64,000 nt of DNA from Mesocentrotus franciscanus. Lineage: Eukaryota > Echinodermata > Echinoidea > Camarodonta > Strongylocentrotidae. This document shows, one piece after another, positions 1-12,800 of the stretch; the stretch's first letter is position 1, and each line of letters starts with the position of its first letter. A model generated the notes under the pieces. That model was not told the origin of the DNA. It made no database searches and was given only the letters and a program-made list of their open reading frames with translations. The DNA lies in the NCBI GenBank assembly GCA_037976565.1, contig CP137683.1, positions 14,775,699 to 14,839,698 on the forward strand. Direction: 5' to 3'. Position numbers and translations under genes: made by a program.

Positions 1-283
1 CACTGTCGTATTAGGATATCAAATCTAACAAGTTTTATCGGCTTACCAATTTCTCCTGTAATTCAAAGGACCTGGAGTCTGAATATTTGAATGCTTTTAA
101 CTGAAATGTGGCACCATTTAAATACTATGAATCATCATCATGACTGAGTTGTTGTGTACTTGGGTACACACCCATGGGAAGGAATGTCATATTCGACCTC
201 TGCCGCCTTCACTGGTTTGACATGACAACATATATTGTCATAATACCATCATCTATTTGCCCCGTTTTATGAAATACTCTATA

Positions 284-507
284 CACTGCAAATTCGTTGT
301 GTAACGTTGTGTAACGACTTTACACAACATCGGTGGTTCACTTCTTACACAGGGGTTGTGTTAATTTGTGTACAAACGTTACACAACAAATTCCTGCAAA
401 TTCGTTGTGTAAAGTTGGGTAATTTTTTTTACACAACTTAACACAACCCTGTGTAAGGGTGAACCACTCAATGTTGTGTAAAGTAGTTACACAACGAATT
501 TGCAGTG
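284..507. mobile_element. TA-flanked fold-back element, TIR CACTGCAAATTCGTTGTGTA
   Basis: The ends are inverted copies of about 22 bp (TACACTGCAAATTCG / CGAATTTGCAGTGTA), and the inside is also close to palindromic, with paired GGTGGTTCAC and GTGAACCAC blocks. TA lies on both sides. Copy B lacks it at the equivalent place near 41545, so it inserted after the duplication. No coding capacity. Confidence 0.8.
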
Positions 508-756
508 TATCCTTTCTTGTTTTCTCTCCCTATCATATCTCTCTATCTTTATCTTTCTCTATCATTTTCCTCTCCTTCATTGAATACGATAACATCGTAG
601 AAATAAACTAAGTATTCACCAATTGTTCAGGACGTCTTCTTCGGGTGGGGAAAACTCCCAATCAAATCGATCAAACGACACAAACACTTCGGTCGTGAGA
701 CTTTCCGACTAAACTCAAGAATGGATTGCGGTCCTTTTTTTGCCTCTATGAGTGAG

Positions 757-851
757 CAGATGGAATCTCACTGTGAAGCTCATCAGAAGCAGTTTGCCAA
801 CCACCGAACAGAGATTAACGAGAAGGAACACCAGATGCAGGAACTCAAGGA
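757..851 (+). CDS. KIF5: Kinesin copy A exon 1 of window
   Basis: Begins after the pyrimidine tract and AG at 755-756 and starts in phase 0 ([13 protein letters not shown]). It ends AAGGA|gtaagt with two bases left over. The upstream frame is also open and holds an ATG at 721 that is conserved in copy B, so a downstream start or a longer exon cannot be excluded. The acceptor position is chosen because the same AG|CAG gives the right phase in copy B after its upstream exon. Confidence 0.7.
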
Positions 852-3800
852 GTAAGTCCTTAAAAAAAATATGTAGTGTTAGTGCTTAGTGTTAGTGTCA
901 AAGTGTCAAAGTGTGTGGGTAGTTATTTTATTTTTTTTTTACAGATGTTTATTAATCAGATATGATTATTTATGTCTTGGGACGGACCTTTAATGTCACC
1001 ACCATCCTCCTGAGCCAGTTTGTAGGCGAAGACAGAGAGCTGACCAAGTGAACGTACCGCTAAACCAACTCGTATCTCTCTGTGTTAAATGAGAAGGAAA
1101 TTAAGATTTTTAAGAACTCAGGGAGGTGTTAGTGCTTACAGGTGATGTTTAGGTGTAACTTGGTCAATGAAAAAGAAAATCCATATTGAAGACTTGAGTG
1201 GCTAATTATGGTGCTAAGTGTTTGTTATCGGAAGCAAAACACATCTTAATGTGCGAGTGAATTTTCGTTAAACTATAATAATTTTTCTTTTTGTTACATT
1301 TTTAAAATTGCTATTTGTTGACGAACTTGAAGTGTTAGTCTCCCAAACCTGTGACTGGGAGTATACATGATGTGATTGTTATTTGACAGTGTCAACCAGC
1401 GAATGACCCTTCAACATGAGAAGCTACAGTTGGATCATGACAAGCTACAGTTGGATCATAAGAAGCTCAAGATTGAGGAGCTAGCGGAAAAGGCTGCCGA
1501 GCTAAAAAGAATCCGGTAAGAATTAGCGGATATTTTTTAAACAACATTTTCATATTTATTTGACAAGGAAAGCCTTGCATTTATCTTTGATGTTCGAAAT
1601 CAAGTCGTGAATCATGTAGTTATATGTATGTTGTACCAAGGAATAATTTAAGATCGAGACAAAAAAAAGTTTAAAAAAGGACCATGATTGAAAATTTGCC
1701 GTGTTGTGTATTATTTTATGACTTATAGTTCTAACCAAACACATTCAAAGCAAATCTTTAAGTCTCCATACCATCTTTCTATATACACTTTAGCAATGCC
1801 CCTGGTTAAAACTAACGTGTGATTTGTTGACAGACGTGAACAGGCCAAGCAAGTCCACAAGGGTCTCGAAGAGACAGTAGTAAGTACTGTTAAAACCAAC
1901 GAATTCACCCTTTAGAGCAGCTATTATTTTTTTCTTTAAAGCTTATCTTGTGCTCTGGTAAATTTAATTGCATTTAGTGAGAACTTGTGTGATGTAATTC
2001 CTAGTTGTTTCATAAACAGTGCAGTGTGTAGATAGGTTGTGTAGGTTGTTTAATCACCATCAAGATGGCTTACAAAAACTTGCTTGAAAAGAAGTTGATT
2101 GAAAACCACAACTTACTTTTGCACATAAAGACCACGTGTTGAGCATATGGGTCGGGACCTCCAGCTCCATTTCCTTATCTTTCTTTGCTCAGTATTCAGC
2201 TTCCATACATATTTTTAAAACAAAAATGTTAAGCATACATTTTAAGTTTTTAACCCCCAAGTTTAAGTTTGTATTTGATTCTGTTAGAACGTAATAGCCT
2301 TTGAACTTTGTTTGTGTAACATATATTGATTGGCTCATTGAGAAGAAGGACTACAGTCTGGAATACCATGCATGCTAGGATTGTATATGACGGTCGACAG
2401 AGCGGACCCCCGAAGAGCTGTGCCATTTTATTCAATCTACAGAACAAGAACATAAAGAGAGAAAATATCCTCAGTATATTGTCACTCTAATACTGCGTTA
2501 TCACATTATGAACAACATTATAATTGTAGACATATTATTTCATCCTGTATTTTCGGCATTGCTTACTGCCTTATAGAAACTTAACCGGTCATGTGTTAAC
2601 TTTGCAAGAATCACTACATAACAGAGGCAACAAGCTAATTTGCATATAAATCTGTTGCCTACATATTCCCTTCAAAATCTCTGATCTTGATGCATGTTTA
2701 CAACTACACTCTTCTCAAGAGATTAAGCATTCTTACCATAAAGACTGATGATAATAAGCATTTACTTGTATGTGTATATATGCCCTCAACTGGTTTCATT
2801 ATAATCCACTAAGTAAAGCTAAAATCTCATTGCTTTTCCAGTACACTGAACATTAATCATAAAAAACACTGAGCCTCAAATTACTAATAATCTCTGCATG
2901 AATATGCAGCTATAAACCTTAAAATTGTGACCATAAATATCCTTAAAGGGACTTGGTAACATCGTTCAGATGAGAGAAAATGGTGCTAAAGTAGCGACTC
3001 TAATGCTAGATGTACAATTAAGATAATCTGAAAGTTTGAGTGAAAACAGACCATTATTAATAATGAAAATTGGGAAAAACTGATCTGATCGATTCCTTAA
3101 TTCTCCCAAATATATCATTACAATGTAATGACATTTTAAGTGAATGTAAATCGTCACAAAGCAATGAATTGGCTCTATATACCATTACAGACGTTAAGAG
3201 TTGAAAGAATTTTTAAAAAGACTGTCTTATTAAGACATAAGACAAAAAATCTTTCAAGTCTTAACGTTTCATGGAAAAAACGGTTGGGAAAATTCAAAAA
3301 TGGTTGGGAGAATTTACTGTTAGAGGGTGTTGCACAGTGACGCCTTCAAAGAAAACCATAAATATCTTTGTGGCTTGAGAATTTTTTAAAGGATTTTTTG
3401 CATGTTAGAGGGTCAGTACAGTAGAAGGAATATAATAAGTAACATTTGATACAAACATTACGCAGTTTTTTCATCTTCAACAATGCTACCGAGTCACTTT
3501 AAACAAACCTTCCTATTTTTTACTTAACAAAGGAACAAATCCCCAGGTCTTTATTCAGCATTACCACTTATTGTATCCTAAATTAAATCCACAGCTTTTT
3601 TTTATCATCATTAATGAACCCCCTTTCAATATACGCCTCAACAAATTCACCAAACTTATTTTAGCTTATTTACACAATTATAAATCCAAACATAATGCAT
3701 AAAAACTTAACTCACTTAACCTGTAAATTACTGTTTATTCTATAAACATAAAAATACGTTATTCCTGGTTAATTGTGCCCTTTATCATCATTTTCAAACC

Positions 3801-6800
3801 AGTTCACCCCTTCAGTACCATGCCATGGAAAGGCGATTTAGCCTGCATACACTTGTGATCTTATGGGACTGACAGGGTTAGCTTTGCATGAGCAATAGCT
3901 TTGTTTACAACTTGAACTTTTGTACAACATGAATAAACTGTGAAATCATTAATGATTAAATCTCCACTTTTACTACTTTCATCATTTATCTTTCATTCAT
4001 ATGACTCAATTTTTCCTCAATTCAACATATCAACTCAAAACGAGTCAATTACACATGTTTGCATTTCGTGCACACACAACTTTCACCTGGACGGTACACC
4101 TTTACGTTCACATTTTCCAATTTTGACTTAACCGAACAACACTAATACTTCTCTGGCAGGATAAACCAGCAACTCTTAAAATAAATGATCCCCTCACGGA
4201 GTCATTTTACTTGGACAAACTGCTGCAAACAGATGGACAAACATGTCCACTTCACAGACTCATGGCTCTCTGAAATGATTTGCACGATTAACTGCGTAAA
4301 ACGGAAAATCTATTGTGTCTTTAAAAAGCCTCATGAATATTAATGGTGTTTACAAAATAACTTTACAACAATTAAAGAAAGTTACGTTTCCATCGAAACA
4401 TTGATTGAAGAATTTCATTCTCTTTTTTTCTCAGGCCGAGGAGCTTCAGACGCTACACTACCTACGCCAGTTGTTCGTGCAGAATCTGCAGAATAGGGTG
4501 AAGAAGGTGAGAACTTTAATTCAAATTCAAAGGGTGCTAGTCCCCTAGAGGCTTGTTGTGATACATATGACGCGGTAAACTGCCGCAAAAACCCCCCTCA
4601 GTTGTTTTTCTTTACGTGCATGAATGCCAATTGCGCGAAATAATGCTCCTGGGGGGTGTTTCACAAAGATCTTAAGTCGAACTTAACTCTAAGTTGGACT
4701 TAAAAATTATGGAGAGCCATTTGTAGCCTTAAAATAAAATATATTCAAAAGCAAAAATTCAAGTATTTTACACTTTTCATAAATTCCACATCAAGCACAT
4801 GAAATCTCCTTGATAATAGAAAATATGAATAATTTGAATCAACATTTTATGCCTTTTAAAATAACTTTAAAAAATATTTTCATAGATGCTAACGGCTTTC
4901 CATAATTTTTAAGTCCAACTTAGAGATAAGTTCAACTTAGGATCTTTGTGAAACACCCCCCTGTTCATATTCACTGAGCTTGTTATAAGACACGTAAATG
5001 TGCAGCGTATACATTTTACTTTATCATTAACAAAACCCATCGCAGTTTATCTCTTCATATCTGAACGGGATCTAACTCTTTGCTAACCCTCTGGCCAACC
5101 TTTGGAACACACAGTGAACTGCCACAGTCATCTTTTGTCACACGTTTTGTGTTCATGTATATAATCCTCTAGGCTATTCATCCATGGGGAATAAAGTTTA
5201 GAAAATATTTCTTTGTAGCTAGAATGTATAAAAATTACCTAGCATTCTGAGGGCGGAAGGTTAAGAAGTAGGAAGGAAATATAAGACAACATAAACACCC
5301 TTCCTGCCTAAGGAACCCAGGGCAGAGTTCAGTTCCCTGCAGGCCTCATTGTTTGCCAGAATGGTAGAAAGCAAGTATAAATTCCATGTAATGTCATTAG
5401 AGAACTGAGGGATGTGCATCCTATTGAAAGGAGATGATACATATAGGATTAATGCAACAAGGATAGTCTCAGGAGTAGTTTAGAACCCTGAACCTCCCTG
5501 AAACAAGACCCTTGCTCTAACCACTGAGCCATTTGACTGTGTTTTACTCCATCAGGCTCTAGAAGGCGGCGATCGTGACGATGACTCTGGAGGAAGCCAG
5601 GCACAGAAACAGAAGATCTCATTCTTAGAGAACAACCTGGAACAACTCGACAAAGTTCATAAAGAGGTAAAACAATGAAAAGTTGTAATTGTTATTTGTT
5701 ACAACAATTTAAATCCTTTTACCGAAATAGAGGATGGAATACTTTTCAGAATACCATCCCCAAATGTAAAAGTTCTTTCAAAAATATTCAAAGATGCTGG
5801 GTGACTGAAATGAAGGGTGAAAAAAAATCAGAAGACCGAGAGAACTTGATGTCAGGTGTCAAAAGAAGAATAATGGGAAGGAGAGTTGAGAAGAGAAGAA
5901 TTAGTAAATATGTTACGAGATGATAATGCAGGAAGAGTGTCAAATTTAACCAAGCTTATTCTATTTTCTCCTTTTTCACGCAAGGACAAATGGCTGCAAA
6001 TGTATGCTATGTGTTTGACTCCTGTATATAGTCTACAACATGTAGCGCTATGTAAATGATTTGATATTATTATCATTGTCAGGTTTGCAGTCATGGTCTA
6101 AACCGTCATTATTTTTTTCTTGATTTAAGTTGATACGAGACAATGCTGACCTGCGATGCGAGCTGCCCAAGCTTGAGAAGCGTCTCCGAGCCACATCGGA
6201 ACGTGTCAAGGCCCTGGAGATGTCTCTCAAGGAGACTAAAGAGGGCGCCATGCGTGATCGCAAGAGGTTTGTACCGTACTATCATGTTATTATACAAATG
6301 ATGCATGCGCATGAGTTCATTATACGATCTATCCGCACTCGAGTTGAGGCTGTGTGTATCTATTGTACGAAGACATTACCTGGTAAGATGCCTGAGAAAT
6401 ATAACCTGCTGTGGTGTTTTCCCTCATGAACAAATTTTATATCAAGACCACTCTATTGAAACAAAGGTGTTCTTTAGAGACAGGTTATTCACATTTCCTA
6501 TAGTACAGTCTGTATTGAGAAACCCATGAATTATTCAAGGGAAACATGAAAAGAAATATGGTCTTTATACCAAGGTGAGGCTACAACTAAATGACATTGC
6601 ATGGCTTCTTGTGCGTATTAGGAGAAGAACATTTGATTCTTATTTTGTTATATTTATTTTTCTCTTTGTTTGTACCAGGTATCAGCAAGAGGTTGACGGG
6701 ATCAGAGAGGCTGTTAGACAGAGGAACTTTGCTAAGAGGGGTAGCAGTGCTCAGATTGGTAAGTACACCGAAATCAGAGCTATTGATTCATAAAGGGACT

Positions 6801-9800
6801 GAATGCACAAAAAGTACAGTGAGACCTGTTTAAAGAGATTGCTCAAGATAGATAAGGAATGATGTGTCTTCATAAGCAGATGGTCTTTGTGTACAGGTAA
6901 CGTCATTACATGTTTCATAGAGATAGGTTATTCAATGGAGAGGAAAAAATGTAGACTTTCTATAGAGATGGTTGCTAAAGTAGGTTTCATTGTATTTTTG
7001 TTTTGGGAGAGGACATAAAATCATTCCCAAAATAATATATGAGGCATTCTAATGGTTAATGCGTAAAATACACAAAGGTAAATAATGATTATTCTTAGGC
7101 CTGAAAAGAGTTTCATGTACCTCCCATTTGCATCAAAATGTATGCATAAACTACTCCCAAATTGCTTTTACCTATATTTTGAATGTCATTTCGATGTTTA
7201 AACTTACAATATCTCTTTACTAAAAGAAGGATTCACCGTGGTTACAAACGATTTTAAGTAACCCTTTGATATCTGTATGTCTTCTCCCCCTTCAGCCAAG
7301 GCAATCCGAGCTGGTCACCAGCCCACGTCCCCTGGAGGACCGACTGGCATCAGGGGTGGCTACTCTGGTATCAGGGAAGGCGGAGGATCCCCCGTCATCA
7401 GGCCCCCTTCTCATGGGAGCCCCGAACCAATCGCACACAACAACAGCTTTGAGAAGTCGTAAGTTGATAACTTCTATTTTTATTTTATTTTATCATTTTT
7501 TTTGCTTCATGTCCTATGCATGTACAAATATGATTTGAAACAGAGGAGAGCAACTATAAGAAATGAAAAAGACACCACATAGGATTGTGATGTCAAAATT
7601 ATTAATATTTTTTTTTGGTATAAAATATAATTATAATAATCATACTGATTTATATAGCGCTTAATACAAAATACGGTCTCGAAGCGCTTCACAGATATTG
7701 TTAACACCGGTCATCGAATTCATTCACGCACAATGTGCGCCATCTCCACTCCATGGTTTTTTTTCTACCATATGGTCATCGTGAGGGCATATTGGCAATT
7801 ACTATTAAACTCAAAGGCTTTCGTACATAACGCAGCTGCGCGTTTACTAACGGGAAGAAAAGGAAGGACGACCATATCACACCAATCTTGAAAGAATTAC
7901 ACTGGCTGCCGATTGAGAACAGGATAAAGTTCAAGGTCTTACTGTTGACATTCAAGGCTGTTCATGATCAGGCCCCGGTATAAGAACATCCTTCTCGTCT
8001 AGGTTTACGCTCATATATCTGGACAACTTCTTCTACAAATTCCACGTACACGACTCTGGGTGTATGGTAATCATGCCTTCTCTTCGGTTGCTCCACGCCT
8101 CTGGAACTCCCTCCTTCCTATTCTTCGCGACACCGACAAGCTAGAAAGCTTTAAGCCTCAAAACCCATGATTATGACTACTGGAGGAGCGGGCGTCTTGG
8201 AATGTTTGAAACAGATAAATGGCGCCATACAAGTGTTGTGGATCATCATCATTCTACCAGGTCCCCATTTCACTCGTGGGTATGGAGTGGCATATGTATA
8301 TTAATGCCTTGCCACATTAAGAACATTAGTGCCGTGTCGAGGGTCGAACCTACGACCTTTAAATTTCAATTCAAGTGCTTAAACCACTCGACTACGACAC
8401 CTCAAATATTTTTGTAATTCATAAATCTGTATGTCTTTTTTTCTTCTTCATAAAAAGACATTCATATCTTAAATATGGACCCTTCCTTAAACTAGTTATT
8501 TACTCATTTTTATTGGTTTGAATGCATTTAAAAATTCCATGCATTTTCATTATAAAACTTTTAAACTATTTCTCTTACGTTAATATGAGGTTCCTACACT
8601 GTTAAAAAAAAACAGAAAATTTTACAGGAAAAAAAAAACAGAATCATTCTGTAAATTGTTGTTACTGGAAATTTTCTGCAATTTAACAGGACAGATTCCT
8701 AAAAAAAGATTTAAAAAAATTTTTTACAGGAAATTTGTATGCTTACATACCTCATGTACCAATTTTCTGTAATTTTACAGAGTGCTTTGTGAAGTAAAGT
8801 AATCCTCATGTTTAAAGGAAAGATCTGTTTTTTTTACAAATTGTTTTGTGAATCATTGTAGCCGCAGACTACTGTAATTTTAAAGAATAATTCCAAAAGA
8901 AACGAAATAACTGGGTTTCAACAGAGTTTTTCATTAATTTTACTTGAAATGAAAAGAAGAAATTTTATTTTACAGCAATTTGTTATGCTTACAGACCAAA
9001 TGTTCCGATTTTCTGTAATTTTATACAGAGTGCTTTTTGAAATAGAGTAATCCTTATTTTTAAAGGAAAGATCTGTTTTCTTACAAAATTGTTTTGTGAA
9101 TCATTGTAGCCGCAGACTACTGTAATTTTAAAGAATAATTCCAAAAGAAACGAAATAACTGGGTTTCAACAGATTTTTTCATTTATTTTACTTGAAATGA
9201 AAAGAAGAATTTGTTTTTACAGGAATTTGTTATGCTTACAGATCTAATGTTCCGATTTTCTGTAATTTTATACAGAGTGCTTTTTGAAATAGAGTAATCC
9301 TCATTTTTAAAGGAAAGATCTATATTTTCTTACAAAATTGTTTTGCGAAAACATTGTACCTGCATGCAGACCATCTGTAATAATTCTAAAAGAAACGAAA
9401 TAACTGGTTTTCAACAGAATTGTTCATTTATTTTATTCGAAATGAAAAGAAGAAAACAAAATTTTTACAGGAAATTGTTATGCTTATACAGGCCCCCATG
9501 TACCGATTTTCTTTAATTTTACAGAGTGCTTCGTGAAATTAATAAAAATGTACCGTTTTCAATAATTTAATTATGCGCAAATTCCTATTAGTCGTAGCCT
9601 CGTAGGCCTACAGTGCAATCTGGCGCTTGTAATTATGATTCGACTTTTTAATATCACTGTGAACATGACGGACAAAGAAAGAGGACAAAATATACGGTTC
9701 CTATTCTACCCTCAACAATTGCTGTGGTGGACAAAGGAACATCCCTTCACTGCTATTATGTAAAAATGTGTAGAACAGGTGTCATCTTCCAGGGCCGGAA

Positions 9801-12800
9801 CCTGTTCTACCTTGTAATAGAGGGGTCTGTTGTAAATGATCGAATTGCCACCTTCAGTGAAGCTGTCATTTGCCTCTTCACATGCTTCTACACGCTTTCT
9901 TTGGAGTACCCGCCAGAGGCTGCGGTCACAATGGAGTTTATCCAAAGGTGAGCTTTTTACTAACTTTTCTTTGGTTTCAATGTTATTGCTACACAACTTT
10001 TTCCTGGCTTGAAAGAGCACGATGACTGATGCACAACATGACCAGTGGTGACGTCGGTAATGTCATGGCATGTCATCACAAGGACATGATGAAATCATTA
10101 GGCCTCTCGGAGACACACACAAACATCATGAAATTATCATGATTTGCTCCACATTGCAGTACCCTTTGTTAATTGTATTAGTAGACGATCACCTCAAGTG
10201 ACCATATTGATTTGTCAAAAATTTCTTGCCATGTTAATTATTCACATGCCAGTATCTGAAAAATGACAATTTCCTATGCGCTGACCAGGGCAAATGGTGT
10301 GTAGAGAGATACTGGAAGGCATCTTTGCCTGTGGTTTTCCTTACTCTCAGAATTCTCATTGTTCAACGCCCCCTTCCCCCACCCACGACTTTATGGTGGT
10401 GTATCGTACCCTGTGTGCCAGCTAGGCTTTTGAGTTCTGCTATACATGTATTTAGAAATGTGCAGATTCTTACACAAGATAACTTCTTTTATAAATGTAA
10501 TGCTTCCTGGGAGAAATTTCAATTATTTAAACATATTTGTGGCTTGCTGTTCTTGTATTTTTAGGGAACTGATCAGCATCAACCAAGAGGGGCCAGTAGT
10601 CACACAGAGTGGAGGCAAGAAGAAGAAAAAATCTACCGTTGCTCCTAAGATTGTAGCCCTCCATGGAATTCGAGTCGGACTGGCATACCGATCAGTAACG
10701 GACTTGGTGCAATATGTTTGCTCAGCACATAGACTTTGGGACCCTGTATCCTGCAAATTTTTGACAGTTCATTTATTTTTATAAAGTAACTTTAATTTTT
10801 ATTTTTTCTGTTAAGTTATTGCGCCTGGTCATGCATGTTATTATGCTTTATAGATTTTGTCAAAAGAAATTTACAGCTTGGCAACATTGTTCATGCAAGA
10901 TTTTCTAATTTATCACAAACACTATACACCTTCAGCAGTTCATTTGTAACGTTGCACCTCCATTGGCAACATCTGGAAATGTTATTGACCAGAATGTGGT
11001 CCTAATCAGTAACCTAGGGCATAGATATAAGCCCCTTATTTTTGGAATGTTTCTCTTTTAATCAACCAACTTTTTGTTTGGATGTCCTGCACCTTGTGAG
11101 TAATACTGGTATCATTGTTGAACCTTGCAATGCTATGTTATTTGATTATGATAAAGGCTGTTGATGTTAAAAGTACGTCTTGGAAAGAGTTCAAACTTTT
11201 CAAGTTAATGTGTCTGAGTTGCATTTAAATGTCAAAGATGAAACTGTTTCAGAGATGACCGGTGAAAAACATAATTCCAGATGAACTGCCAGTTGGCACA
11301 AACTGCATAACCAGAGTTACTATAGTAGGTTTTATGCATCCAGATCTGAAGGGATTGGATTTTAGGTCAGAGCCAAGATAATCTTTTCCAAGGAGCATGA
11401 GTTACAATGTCTTTTTCTTCACCGGCATATATCAATATTTTACTGTTGTCAACTCTAGATTCTCGATACAAGTAATCTAAAGCTAATTCAGCTGAATGTT
11501 TTTTGACTAACTCAAATGTTTAAAAGAAAATCTCTGAATTTTGTACATGTATGTGTAATTGTGATGCAGATTTTGTAAATTAGCTGTGGGTAAAGGTTGG
11601 CCTAAGAAATGATTACAAACTTACTACGGATTGGCACGAACTGCTCCTTCTCTAGCTGTATTTGTCTCCACATGCATCTAGTACAAGTACAGGTATATAC
11701 GTAATTAATTCGTGATGATATTTGACCATTTTTTGAACGAAGAAGGCCTCATTGGCTCCTATATATATGTCATACAATTTTTCAAAACTTTAAACATGTC
11801 TGATACTTTGATGTTGGTGTTTTTAGGGTTTTATTGTTGATTTATGCTACATGAAGGTACATTATAATGCCATGTGGTATGTGTTTTCTTCCGGGATTTG
11901 GTATGGAGAAAGATTCGCGAAAAAGCTCTTGAATAACCAGCCGATGGATTGTCAGTTCAGTTAGTGATGTATTTTAGGTCTGCTTGACTGAAGGGTGACA
12001 TTTTGAAAATGTTGACCCTTAGACTTGTGTCAGTGTTGATGTACACTCCTTCCACTAGTGTCTTCTCACTTGGTCTGTACCTGCCGTCACAGACTAAGTG
12101 AGAACGCGTTACAGAAGGATTGTATATTGTTGATTGTGTTTAAACCCAGAAACACTTTTCAGTAGGAATATTAATTGCCAGTGTAAATGTGCATGGTCAG
12201 AACATCAGTAAATGTTAAGATTTGAGTCTGTAATTAAGTTTTTGCATATTATTGATCAATAAACCCTTAAAATAACAGAATGTTGCAGTTGATTGTTTGA
12301 TGGACTGGTGTTTCTTGTATTTATCACATACAGATAGTCTGTTATAAAACCGATAAGTAGTAAATTGCGATGAGAAATATGCAGTAAAATCACAAAAGTT
12401 GTCAAGACTTCTGCAAGTGCTTTTCTGTTTAAAGAAGAACGTGTATTTATCATATACAGATAGTCTGTTATAAAACCGATAAGTAGTAAATTGCGATGAG
12501 AAATATGCAGTAAAATTACAGGAGTTCTCAAGACTTCTGCAAGTGCTTTTCTGTTTGTTTAAAGAAGAACTTTTATTTATCACATACAGATAGTTTGTTA
12601 TAAAACAGATAAGTAGTAAATTGCAATAAGAATTATGCAGTAAAATTACAGGAGTTCTCGAGACTTCTGCAAGTACTTTTCTGTTTTTTAAAGAAGAAAT
12701 TGTATTTATCACATACAGATTGTCTGTTAAAACAGATAAGTAGTAAATTGCGATATGAACTGTGCAGTAAAATTACAGGAGTTCTCGAGACTTCTGCAAG

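Noticed and set aside
721..756. ATG at 721 as the start of a short headless kinesin
   Set aside because: The open frame upstream and the matching AG|CAG acceptor in both copies make an internal exon more likely; kept only as an alternative.
8330..8402. Possible genuine tRNA gene on the minus strand
   Set aside because: Box A and B are present, but the cloverleaf stems do not pair convincingly and the sequence is joined to a SINE body.
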